Source: Gp6-AA40 sp035263125
GTDB lineage: Bacteria > Acidobacteriota > Vicinamibacteria > Vicinamibacterales > UBA2999
NCBI GenBank assembly: GCA_035263125.1
Contig: DATFRP010000227.1
Span: forward strand, 32,590 to 96,589
Length of the DNA stretch: 64,000 bases
Direction of reading: 5' to 3'
A program made the position numbers and the translations under genes. Numbering within the stretch: position 1 is the first letter of the stretch; each line of letters begins with the position of its first letter. This document shows, piece after piece, positions 25,084 through 33,856 of the stretch. The notes under the pieces were generated by a model. It saw only the letters and a list, made by a program, of their open reading frames with translations. It was not told the DNA's origin and ran no database searches.

Positions 25084-26814
25084 TCACTGGCGATCGGGCG
25101 GCGTTGCCGATGGCGGCCGAATGATCGCATACGTCGGGAGGCCGACCCCCTTGAAACGATCCATCACAGCGCGAGCTGGGTCCTCGTCAGGCTGCTCGGC
25201 TTGAAATTTGATTTTCACGTACCCCTCGAGCGCCTTCTTCACAGCAGGATCGGCGAGCGTCGTCTTGTCCATCACGAGACAGTTCTTGCACCACGTGGCC
25301 CACATGTCGACGAGCACCGGTTTGTGTTCACGCTGCGCCGCGGCAAGGCCATCGGCGAGCGACGCGTACCAGCCCGCTTTGAGCTGTTCTTCGACACTTG
25401 ATTGCACGTCGCGCGCGTCGACCCAGCGATCCGCGAACAAACCGTAGGCGAGATAGCCGTAGTATGCCGCGGTCGCGAGGATGATGACGCCAAACACCTG
25501 TTTGACACGGACCATCCAGGCTCCGGGCTTTGGAAGCGCCGTGATGCCCGCTCCTGCCAGTGGCCATGGGACGGCCATGCCGACACCAAGCAGGAACGGC
25601 AGGCCCAAGGCGAGTACCGTTCCCTTCGAGTACAGGTCGCTCGAGAAAAGGACGACTTGAATGACCACCGGTGCGACACACGCGCCCGCCAGCAGCGCGG
25701 CGATCGCGCCCATCCCGAACGCGAGGGCGACACTGCCCCGGTTGCCGCTGGTACCAGCAGCGCCCGCGAATTTCGAGAAATCGAGCGTGATGACATCGAA
25801 CATCGCGAGCGCGAGCAGCGCGAAGACGATCGCGATCGCCACGTTGAACCATGGTGACGCGTTGATCGTTCCGAACGTGCTCGCGGTCGTCACGACGATG
25901 ACCCCGAGGACGCCGTAGACGAGCGCCATTGCGGCTCCGTACACGCCGCCAAGCAGGAAGCCGCGCCCGCGTGACCCCGCATGTGCGCCGGCGCCGATGA
26001 TCGCCAGATTGATCGGTATCATCGGCAGGACACACGGCGTCAGATTGAGCGCGAGTCCTCCCAGAAATACCAACAGGAAAATCGCGAACGGGCCTCGACC
26101 GTCGAACCACCCCTTTTCCGTGACGCCGTTTTCGGCGTTGCGGATGAACGTCAGGAAGTCATTGGTCGGTTGATAACCAGCACTGGTCGCAACCACCGTG
26201 AAGTCCTTCAACTGGGCGATGCCACCATCCGGACGACCGGCGGAGGCGCGGCGAGCTTCGACAGGGGCGATCGGTTTACCACCAGTGCCAAACGCGATGC
26301 GATCGAAGATATCCGTGTGTTGCCTGGCTGCACTCCTGCCCGAGCTGACGACGAGTGACCAGCGAACGTCCGCAGTCACCGGGGCGTAGCACAGCTTGTC
26401 GTCGCACGCCTGATAGCGGATGCGCGCCGGTATCTCGATCGCGCCGGACGGGATCGTCGTCGCCAGATCGAATTGCACACCGATCGCAAATTCGTGTTCG
26501 AACACGGCCAGCGGTTGCGACTGACCCGCTTGCTTGAGATCCGTGGCCGGAGGAAACACGATCTCCTCGACCTTCACACCTGCAGGTGGCTCAATCGTCA
26601 GAACGGTGGGTATGAATGCCGGATCACGCGGGGCATTGGACTGCACATGAAACCGCTCTGGCAGCGTGACCAGCAGAGCGGCGCGGGCCTTCGTGCCTGG
26701 CCGCCCTTCCGACTCCACGACCGGGTTCAGCTCGGCGTGAATGCCACGCAGCTGCGCCCCTGCGATCGACGGCGCGACGATCAGGAGAACAATCGCCGCA
26801 GCCAGCGTGCGCAT
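25084..26814 (-). CDS. dsbD: Thiol:disulfide interchange protein DsbD
   Basis: The 576-residue membrane protein carries electrons from cytoplasmic thioredoxin to the periplasm. A signal peptide (LAAAIVLLIVAPSIAGA) is followed by an N-terminal domain with the paired cysteines YQACDDKLCYAP, an eight-helix DsbD core (LNLTPCVLPMIPINL and GACVAPVVIQVV carry the membrane cysteines) and a C-terminal thioredoxin domain with WATWCKNC. The start is ATG 26814, 2 bases after the nuoG stop. The frame extends to 27312 but those residues are nuoG antisense-frame shadow. Coupling to nuoG is unusual; redox maintenance is the common theme. Confidence 0.93.
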   Translation of the reverse strand: MRTLAAAIVLLIVAPSIAGAQLRGIHAELNPVVESEGRPGTKARAALLVTLPERFHVQSNAPRDPAFIPTVLTIEPPAGVKVEEIVFPPATDLKQAGQSQPLAVFEHEFAIGVQFDLATTIPSGAIEIPARIRYQACDDKLCYAPVTADVRWSLVVSSGRSAARQHTDIFDRIAFGTGGKPIAPVEARRASAGRPDGGIAQLKDFTVVATSAGYQPTNDFLTFIRNAENGVTEKGWFDGRGPFAIFLLVFLGGLALNLTPCVLPMIPINLAIIGAGAHAGSRGRGFLLGGVYGAAMALVYGVLGVIVVTTASTFGTINASPWFNVAIAIVFALLALAMFDVITLDFSKFAGAAGTSGNRGSVALAFGMGAIAALLAGACVAPVVIQVVLFSSDLYSKGTVLALGLPFLLGVGMAVPWPLAGAGITALPKPGAWMVRVKQVFGVIILATAAYYGYLAYGLFADRWVDARDVQSSVEEQLKAGWYASLADGLAAAQREHKPVLVDMWATWCKNCLVMDKTTLADPAVKKALEGYVKIKFQAEQPDEDPARAVMDRFKGVGLPTYAIIRPPSATPPDRQ

Positions 26815-26816
26815 GA

Positions 26817-28619
26817 CTACTCGACGGGTTTGAGCGGAATGAACGACGCGACCGCCTCGCGTTCCATCTGAACGTTGTGCCCCTTGACGGGCGGAAGATC
26901 CTGAAACAGGAAATCCCACTTCCAACGCTCTGAGGGGTTCGATGCCTGCAGCCAGTTCCTCGCCGGCACGGGCCGGGTGAACGCGACCGTGCTGGCGCCC
27001 CCGTAGGCCGTGCCCGGCATCGAGGCAGCAATCGCGCGGCGCACGTCGTCCGAGCTGCGATAAGCCAGCGTCAATCCCAACGATCGCGCGACGTTGACCA
27101 GAATCTGCCAATCTTCCAAAGCCTCGCCGGGAGGTGCGATGGCGCGTGAGGCCGCCTGCACGTGTCCCTGATCGTTCGTGTAAATCGCGTCCTTCTCGCT
27201 CGAGGTAGCCCCAGGCAGTACGATGTCGGCCGCTGTCGAGAGGGTGGACGTCACCACGCCTTGCACAATCAGCAGTGGCAAGCGACCGTTCTGCCGCGCG
27301 GCGACGATCCACGACAGATCCCCAGCTGAACCCGAGGGCCCCGGATCGATGACGTATAACGCTTTGACGCGTCCAGCCTCCACCTCGGTGCGAAGCGCCG
27401 AGAGGTCGGGCGAACCCGCATTGCCTTGACCCACGGAATAGCCCAGATCGCGGGCACCGTTCACATTCGGTGCGTCGGTGGCCGGTATCTTGAATTTCAC
27501 GTCCGCAGGCTGAGGTTTGTCACTCCGAGACCACGTGACGCTGACGGATGCGAGCCCATCCGCGCCCAGCAGCCCTTCGGCGAGCCCCTTCAGCACGAAG
27601 AGATCCTCGGTGGATGCATGCGCGGACACGAGGAATCGGACCGACGAGGGATCGGCGGACCCTGCGGCCTGGATGCGTTCGCGCAGTCGTGGCTCAACGT
27701 CGTGCCACGCAGCGGGTTCGAGAGCAGCCCCGCTTCGAATCATCGGACGACGCAGGCGCGCATCCCCTTCCACCCAGTGGTAGTCGAAGCGTCCGATGTC
27801 GCACATCCAGTAGCTGTTGATCGCGGGGTTCAGCCGAGGTGTCATCCGAACCAACCGCGAACCGCGTGCCCATTCCGGCTTGGCTTTGAGCCACGCGCTG
27901 GTGTTGCATCCCTTCGAGCAGCGCGTGCAAATCGTGTCGACGACCCCCGGGTTGTCCCACGGCCGGCTCTTGAAGCGATACTCCCTCGTCGTAATCGCTC
28001 CCACCGGGCACACGTCCATCAAGTTGCCCGACAGCAGCGAGTGCACGCCTTCCTCCCGGAACGTGGCGATCTCACTGCCGTTACCGCGATCGACGATGCC
28101 GATCTGCGCATCGCCATCGATCTCGCGCATGAAGCGGACGCACCGCGTGCACAGGATGCAGCGGTTGCGATTCAACATCAGCGTCGGTCCGAAGTCGACG
28201 TCGGCCTTGACCCCTTCACCATCGAACACGCGTCGCGGAAAATCCATCCGGCTCGAGGCGGGCCCGAACGAGTACGAGAAGTCCTGAAGCGGGCACTCAC
28301 CGCCCTTGTCGCAAACGGGGCAGTCAAGCGGGTGATTGACGAGGAGGAACTCCAGCACTCCCGCGCGCGCCTGCGTCGTCTCGGGGTCCCGGGTCGAGAC
28401 GACCATCCCATCCGTGCAGAGCGTCGAGCACGATGTCTGCAGCTTGGGCATCTTCTCGATCTTGACGATGCAGACCCGACACGATCCGTCAACCGCAAGA
28501 CCGGGGTGATAGCAGTAGTAGGGGACGGAGATGCCGGATTCGATGGCGGCCTGAAGGACGGTCTTGCCCTTGGCGACCGTCACCTGTTTGCCATCGATCG
28601 TCAGGGTGACCGTGTCCAT
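26817..28619 (-). CDS. nuoG: NADH-quinone oxidoreductase subunit G (NuoG), short form
   Basis: 600 residues. The 2Fe-2S ferredoxin domain (YYCYHPGL, GSCRVC, TSC), the His/Cys 4Fe-4S segment (NHPLDCPVCDKGGECPLQD), two CxxC sets (RCILCTRCVRF, DVCPVGAI) and a further TICTRCSKGC are all present, so the electron-wire clusters are intact. The molybdopterin-like C-terminal domain is shorter than in E. coli NuoG (about 900). It is the only complex I gene in the window; neighbours are an M1 peptidase upstream and dsbD downstream. A promoter-like TTGAGT ... TATACG lies at about 28657-28631 with a short 15-base spacer, which is not strong. Confidence 0.92.
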   Translation of the reverse strand: MDTVTLTIDGKQVTVAKGKTVLQAAIESGISVPYYCYHPGLAVDGSCRVCIVKIEKMPKLQTSCSTLCTDGMVVSTRDPETTQARAGVLEFLLVNHPLDCPVCDKGGECPLQDFSYSFGPASSRMDFPRRVFDGEGVKADVDFGPTLMLNRNRCILCTRCVRFMREIDGDAQIGIVDRGNGSEIATFREEGVHSLLSGNLMDVCPVGAITTREYRFKSRPWDNPGVVDTICTRCSKGCNTSAWLKAKPEWARGSRLVRMTPRLNPAINSYWMCDIGRFDYHWVEGDARLRRPMIRSGAALEPAAWHDVEPRLRERIQAAGSADPSSVRFLVSAHASTEDLFVLKGLAEGLLGADGLASVSVTWSRSDKPQPADVKFKIPATDAPNVNGARDLGYSVGQGNAGSPDLSALRTEVEAGRVKALYVIDPGPSGSAGDLSWIVAARQNGRLPLLIVQGVVTSTLSTAADIVLPGATSSEKDAIYTNDQGHVQAASRAIAPPGEALEDWQILVNVARSLGLTLAYRSSDDVRRAIAASMPGTAYGGASTVAFTRPVPARNWLQASNPSERWKWDFLFQDLPPVKGHNVQMEREAVASFIPLKPVE

Positions 28620-28678
28620 ATCCTGACGATCGTATAACTCAAAAATCGAAAACTCAAAACTCCGACGGAAACGGCCTG

Positions 28679-31342
28679 CTATCGCTCTTCGAACTCCGCG
28701 ACCGCCGCCGAATCCCGGTTGACCTGTACCTGCCGAACGGCTTCTGTGGTGGGGATGGCTTTCTCGACAACCGCCTCCGTGAGCGGAACCATGACATCCA
28801 TGGTGCGCCCACTCGCGTATGTCACGGTCACGGTGACCGGCAGATCGAACACGAGATCGCCGAGCTGCTCGAACTTCATCTTCACGCTGCCGGGGGCGAT
28901 GGCGGAGCTGTACCGGATGCGGGGGATCTGAGTACCGTAAATCCAGCGCTCGAAGAAGCGATCCAGGACGCGGCCCGATTCGCTTTCGAACGCGCGTTCG
29001 AGATCCTCGGTGCCCGCCTTCTGATAGCGGCGGTCGGTATAGAAGCGCTTCAGGCCATTGAAGAACACGGTATCGCCGAGCAGCCGGCGCAGCATGTGCA
29101 GCACCGCCGCGCCCTTGTTGTAGACGACGGCGCGGAAGACTCGAACGTCGCTCTTCACGACGCCGAGCCTGTAACCAAGGCTGATGGGACCCTGGTCCGA
29201 CTCCGAAATCGCCCAGCGTCGAAATTGACGAAGCATGTCGACGAACGTCCGGTCGCCGCGGGCTTTTTGCGCGTAGAGCGCGGCGAAGTACTGCGCGAAC
29301 CCTTCACTGAGCCACTGTTCGTGGTAGTTCTTCCAACCCACTGCCTGCCCCCACCACTGGTGAGCCAGTTCGTGAGCGATGAAGAACTCTGGAAACGTAT
29401 CGAACGCTGCCGGGTCGCCGCGGTAGGACTGCGTCGTCGCCAGGGCGGGATTCCGAATGACGGCGAAGTAGCCGGGACTATGGCCGCCGGGGAGATCACT
29501 CTCGACGAGCGCCAGCGTCATCGATGGATATGGCGCATCGCCGACGAGCGAGGTGTAGAACTTGAGGATGTCCTCGGCCTGCTGCGCCGACGGGCGCGCG
29601 CGCTGTCGCACGCTTGGCTGCGCTTCCACCGCCAGCGCGATGTGATCGACGGCAGAACCCGGGGCTACGGTCTTGGAGACATCGACCTGGCTTTCGACCA
29701 CGCGGCTGAATCGGCTGACGACGATGGCCAGATATCGGAGCGGCTGGTTGGCGCGAAACTCGAAGGTTTTTCCGCTGCGAGCGGCGACGATGTCTCGCAG
29801 GGACACGGCTCCTTTGCCGGACGGAGTCGTCGGCAGCCCGCTCGCCACGCAGCCATATCCCTCGGGCACGTTGATGCGGAGCGTTCCCGTCGCATAGTCG
29901 GGAACCGGATTCTGCGGATACCAGAGCGCGCGGTTGCTGAGCAGAAACGCTGGTTCGTACGACGCAGAGAGCGTGCTCGTCTCCTGGTTGTCGGACCGCG
30001 TCTGCACCGCTTCGACGTCGAGATCCTCTGACGGTATTCTCCCCAGGTAGTTGATGACCAGCGTGATGTCGGAATCCTGCTGGAGCAGGCGCGGCAGATT
30101 CACCAGCACGGTGTTCTGACTCCGCATCCGCAGAAAGAGCAGACGTCCGTACTCGAGGCTGGTGATGCCGGTGACGGTCAATCCCTCGTTGAGGCGCAGC
30201 AGCACCGTCGAGAGCGTGGTCGCGCGCACGCGAATCGCAAGTCGTGCGCGTCCCTCGATCGTCTGTCTGGCAGGATCGATTGAGGCCTCGATGTTGTAGT
30301 CGAGTACGTCGTATTCGCGAAGGGCGTCGTCGCTGTAAAAGCGGCCGCGTGCAGCGAGCTTGGCGACCGACGGGTAGAGCGCAATCGTGCGGCGGTCTTT
30401 GCGACGGAACAGACTGACGTCCTCGGCCTGCACGGACGATCGCGAGAAGGTCAGCGTGTCGAATCGACGCGTGTCGACTTCGGCGAGAAAATCCTGTGGC
30501 GGTGGCAGCAGATGCCAGGTGTCCTTCGACAAGTCCTGCAGATCGACGTTGAAGGACTTGGGCGACTCCCGGCTGAACACGTCCTGCGCGCGCCGAACGA
30601 TGCGCTCCTGCGGCGGTGTCGGTGTGAGGCTCGACGTCGACACGCGGTCGGAATAGTCCGTCGGACTGAAGCGTACGAACGCCTCTTCGAATGGTGTGGT
30701 CAACACGTCTTCGCCAGAGAACAGGTGCAGCTGCCCGCGCTCCGCAGCGATAGACGGACTGAATCGCATCTCCCCGCGGCCCACCAGGACAAGACCCGTG
30801 GTGCCGTCGTCGGCGTCCACGTGGAAGACGGTGCCCTCGCGGAGGGTCAGAACGAAATCCTCGGAGCTGACTTCGAGATTTTTTGCGGCGAGCGGGCGCG
30901 CCGTGTTCAAGCGCAACTTATACAGGCCCTCGACCGAGGTGAGGCTCTCGGTCGCTACGAAACGCCACGAGTCGGTGACACCTCCAGGCGGACGCCTCAC
31001 GTCCATCCCGGTCGTGAGAATGCGAGCCTTTCCGGCGGTCTCGACGAAGAATTCGACAATCAGGCTGTACCCGTCCCCCGGCGGAGCGCCCTCGAGCGGC
31101 GCCTTATCGCGAATTCGAACCGTGATACGCACCGCATTCGGGACGAGCAGATCGTGCTCGAGCTGCTGAATCTGAGGTGGTGTGACCGTTGGACCGAAGA
31201 GGCTTTCGAGTGCGGGCCGATCCGCCGCGTTCAACGCGCGGTCGAACTTCCGCACGAGGAGATCGACCGGGTCGGCCTCCTGGGCGCGCAATGGCGCCGC
31301 ACACAGCAGGGTGCACGTGAGAGCGAGCAGGGCTCTGGCCAC
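28679..31342 (-). CDS. Exported M1-family metallopeptidase
   Basis: 887 residues. A signal peptide (ARALLALTCTLLCAAPLRA) is followed by a long N-terminal part (about 25-330) unlike classical aminopeptidase N, then the M1 fold with the zinc site HELAHQWWGQ near residue 655 and the third ligand in WLSEGFAQY. M1 enzymes remove N-terminal residues. The N-terminal 300 residues (LFSGEDVLTTPFEEAFVRF region) may be a separate beta domain. It lies 59 bases upstream of nuoG on the same strand, and a shared transcript is possible but the link makes no obvious metabolic sense. Confidence 0.88.
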   Translation of the reverse strand: MARALLALTCTLLCAAPLRAQEADPVDLLVRKFDRALNAADRPALESLFGPTVTPPQIQQLEHDLLVPNAVRITVRIRDKAPLEGAPPGDGYSLIVEFFVETAGKARILTTGMDVRRPPGGVTDSWRFVATESLTSVEGLYKLRLNTARPLAAKNLEVSSEDFVLTLREGTVFHVDADDGTTGLVLVGRGEMRFSPSIAAERGQLHLFSGEDVLTTPFEEAFVRFSPTDYSDRVSTSSLTPTPPQERIVRRAQDVFSRESPKSFNVDLQDLSKDTWHLLPPPQDFLAEVDTRRFDTLTFSRSSVQAEDVSLFRRKDRRTIALYPSVAKLAARGRFYSDDALREYDVLDYNIEASIDPARQTIEGRARLAIRVRATTLSTVLLRLNEGLTVTGITSLEYGRLLFLRMRSQNTVLVNLPRLLQQDSDITLVINYLGRIPSEDLDVEAVQTRSDNQETSTLSASYEPAFLLSNRALWYPQNPVPDYATGTLRINVPEGYGCVASGLPTTPSGKGAVSLRDIVAARSGKTFEFRANQPLRYLAIVVSRFSRVVESQVDVSKTVAPGSAVDHIALAVEAQPSVRQRARPSAQQAEDILKFYTSLVGDAPYPSMTLALVESDLPGGHSPGYFAVIRNPALATTQSYRGDPAAFDTFPEFFIAHELAHQWWGQAVGWKNYHEQWLSEGFAQYFAALYAQKARGDRTFVDMLRQFRRWAISESDQGPISLGYRLGVVKSDVRVFRAVVYNKGAAVLHMLRRLLGDTVFFNGLKRFYTDRRYQKAGTEDLERAFESESGRVLDRFFERWIYGTQIPRIRYSSAIAPGSVKMKFEQLGDLVFDLPVTVTVTYASGRTMDVMVPLTEAVVEKAIPTTEAVRQVQVNRDSAAVAEFEER

Positions 31343-31442
31343 GAGTAGCGTAGTAGTCGCCGGTCGAAGTAATTAGACGCCAATTCACGTCCGCCGAACA
31401 GATGGGCCGTCGACGACGTGTGACGAACGTCCCGGGGGCGTT

Positions 31443-32597
31443 TCAGCTCGACGGAAGCGGGGGGAGCCGACGCGCCACGAGGACCGTCAGGTCGTCCAAC
31501 AGCTTGCGATCCTGCCGATGCGCGTCAACGGCTGCGAAGGTCGCCCATCCCAATTCCTTGGCCGAGGCCCAGTCGGAGCCGTCGGCGACGTACTGCACGC
31601 CGGCCTCGTCGAATGGCTGCTCGAGGGGGTCCTCTGCCTCGGTGATCCCGTCGCTGTACATCACGAGCACGTCGCCTGCATCGAGATCGACGCGGCCGGC
31701 AGTGTATGACGCGTTCTCGAACATGCCCAACGCCATCCCTCCGGCACGGAGACGTTCGTAAGTCCCGCTCCTGCGGCGCAGCAGCGGCGGATTCTGTCCC
31801 GCATTGACGTACGTGAGCGTGCCGTTGGCGGGATCGAGCTCCGCCAGAAACAGCGTGACGAATCGCGAACGCGGGGCGTGTTTGACGATCTGAATGTTGA
31901 GCCGGGCGACGAGCTCGGCCCCTTGAAGTCCCTCGTCCACGAGCGTGCGCAGCATGGCGAGCAGGAGCGCCATCAGAAGGGCGGCGGGACTTCCTTTGCC
32001 TGCGACGTCGCCAAGCGCGAGCAGCACGTGTCCGTTCGGCAGCGGCAGGATGTCGTAGAAGTCTCCGCCCACTGTGTTCGCCGGCCGAGTCATGCCGAAG
32101 GCTTCGATGCCGGGCGCGCGGAATTCACCTCGCGGCAGCATCGCCTGCTGGATTTCGCGTGCGATCTCGAGATCGTTCTTGAGCGAGAGGCGGTCAGCGA
32201 CCTCCAGCAGCATCAGAAGATTCACGAGCAGGAATCCGGTCAGCAGCCAGACCGTTCCTGGTGCAAAGGTCGGGTGTGGGACGAGGAACAGGTGAACTTC
32301 CCGAAACAACTCCACGAGCCCGACGAGGCACGCAATCAAGGAGGTGCCGTACAACACCCGGCGCGCTGGAGTCAGTTTCAGCGCGAAGGCGAGGAACAGC
32401 AGACGGGCCTGGCCGAGGACGCGCCAATGCCACGGCTGATCCCTCAGCTCGCCGAAGTCGATGTTCCGCGAGAAGAAGCGATATGCCTCCGGTGCGTCGC
32501 GGGTGAACAGCCGCTCGAGATCCGCGGTCGTCAGTCCCCGTGTGTAGACTTCGAAAAAGCGACCGCCGGTCGGGCGGGGAAGCGGGGGGACGTTCAT
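31443..32597 (-). CDS. Membrane-bound PP2C/SpoIIE-type phosphatase
   Basis: 384 residues. A cytoplasmic N-terminus is followed by two TM helices (about 82-102 and 115-135, GTVWLLTGFLLVNLLMLLEV), a linker (LEIAREIQQAMLPRGEF) and a PP2C domain with VGGDFYDIL, LGDVAGKG, MYSDGITEAED and DDLTVLVAR. It is a partner-switching phosphatase of the RsbU type with a membrane anchor instead of GAF sensors. It is the last gene of the minus-strand run that starts at 38076, 59 bases after the PLP enzyme gene. Confidence 0.88.
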   Translation of the reverse strand: MNVPPLPRPTGGRFFEVYTRGLTTADLERLFTRDAPEAYRFFSRNIDFGELRDQPWHWRVLGQARLLFLAFALKLTPARRVLYGTSLIACLVGLVELFREVHLFLVPHPTFAPGTVWLLTGFLLVNLLMLLEVADRLSLKNDLEIAREIQQAMLPRGEFRAPGIEAFGMTRPANTVGGDFYDILPLPNGHVLLALGDVAGKGSPAALLMALLLAMLRTLVDEGLQGAELVARLNIQIVKHAPRSRFVTLFLAELDPANGTLTYVNAGQNPPLLRRRSGTYERLRAGGMALGMFENASYTAGRVDLDAGDVLVMYSDGITEAEDPLEQPFDEAGVQYVADGSDWASAKELGWATFAAVDAHRQDRKLLDDLTVLVARRLPPLPSS

Positions 32598-32656
32598 TAC
32601 TGATCAGGATTATTGATCCCTGAATGACGTTCCGATAGCAAACTTGATTCGCGGGG

Positions 32657-33841
32657 CTAGCCGACGATGCCGAGCTTGCGCCCGACCCGCGCGAAGGCCT
32701 CGAGGGCAAACTCGAGCTCCTCGCGCGTATGCGTCGCCGTCACAATCGTGCGTACGCGGGCCTTGCCCTTGGCCACCGTCGGGAACGCAATTCCTTGGGC
32801 AAATACACCGCTGTCGAACAACTGATCGGACAGTGTCATCGCCAGCGCACCATCCCCCACGATCACCGGCGTAATGGGACTCTCGCTGATGCCGGTATCG
32901 AAGCCGAGCGCCTGAAGACCGGACTTGAAGAATCGCGCGTTCTCCCACAGCTGCTCCATCCACTGCGGCTCCTGCTCGAGCACGTCCAGCGCCGCGAGGC
33001 ATGTCGCAGCGACGGACGGCGGATGTGACGTCGAGAAGAGAAACGGGCGCGCCCGCCGATGGAGGAATTCGATCAACGACCTCGAGCCGGCGACGTAGCC
33101 GCCCAGCGCGCCGAGCGCCTTCGACAACGTGCCCACCTGCACGTCGACGCGTCCATGCATGTCGAAGTGATCGACGGTGCCTCGTCCCTGCCGGCCGAAC
33201 ACGCCGCTTGCATGCGCATCGTCGACCATCATCACGCAGCCGAATTCATCGGCGAGATCGCAGAGCTCCGGCAGTGGTCCGAGATCGCCGTCCATGCTGA
33301 AGACGCCGTCGGTGATGAGCAGTGTCCGCTGCGAGCGGGGCAGCCCGGCGAGGATCGTCCGCGCCGCGGCGACGTTGCGATGAGGAAAGACCTTGATCGT
33401 GGCGCGGCTCAATCGTGCACCATCGATGATGCTGGCATGATTCAGCTCGTCCGACACGATGATGTCTTCACGCCCGAGCAGCGACGACACTGTGCCGGCG
33501 TTCGCGGTGAACCCGCTCTGGAAGACGACCGCGGCTTCGGTCTTCTTGAATTCCGCGAGCCGGCGTTCGAGCTCCATGTGAATCGCCATCGTCCCCGCGA
33601 TCGTCCGCACTGATCCGGTCCCGACCCCCAGCGCCTGAAGCGCCTCGAGCGCCCGCTCGCGGAGACGCGGATGCGTCGTCAGGCCGAGATAGTTGTTCGA
33701 GGAGAGATTGATGACTGAGCGGTGATCGATTGAGGCGTGTGCCTTCTGTTCCCCGTCGAGCACGCGTAAGGGGCGATAGAGTCCCTGCGCTCGGAGGTCG
33801 TTCAACTCGATATCGAGATACGCAAGCGGATCGGGTCGCAT
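32657..33841 (-). CDS. Glycine C-acetyltransferase / AONS-family PLP enzyme
   Basis: The 394-residue alpha-oxoamine synthase joins an amino acid and an acyl-CoA with loss of CO2. INLSSNNYLGL, the VGTGSVRTIAGT loop, DELNHASIIDG, MMVDDAHASGVFG, the PLP lysine in GTLSKALGALGG and FLFSTSHPP are standard. The sequence is closest in feel to KBL (glycine C-acetyltransferase), which pairs with threonine dehydrogenase, but no tdh or biotin gene is adjacent, so substrate choice is open. GGAG before ATG 33841 gives a ribosome-binding site. The membrane-protein gene stops 15 bases upstream, so they share an operon. Confidence 0.88.
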   Translation of the reverse strand: MRPDPLAYLDIELNDLRAQGLYRPLRVLDGEQKAHASIDHRSVINLSSNNYLGLTTHPRLRERALEALQALGVGTGSVRTIAGTMAIHMELERRLAEFKKTEAAVVFQSGFTANAGTVSSLLGREDIIVSDELNHASIIDGARLSRATIKVFPHRNVAAARTILAGLPRSQRTLLITDGVFSMDGDLGPLPELCDLADEFGCVMMVDDAHASGVFGRQGRGTVDHFDMHGRVDVQVGTLSKALGALGGYVAGSRSLIEFLHRRARPFLFSTSHPPSVAATCLAALDVLEQEPQWMEQLWENARFFKSGLQALGFDTGISESPITPVIVGDGALAMTLSDQLFDSGVFAQGIAFPTVAKGKARVRTIVTATHTREELEFALEAFARVGRKLGIVG

Positions 33842-33856
33842 GTCAGCGCTCCATGG

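Noticed and set aside
26815..27312. Extension of dsbD to a start at 27312
   Set aside because: The extra 166 residues are arginine-rich and lie over nuoG in another frame; ATG 26814 begins a clear signal peptide.
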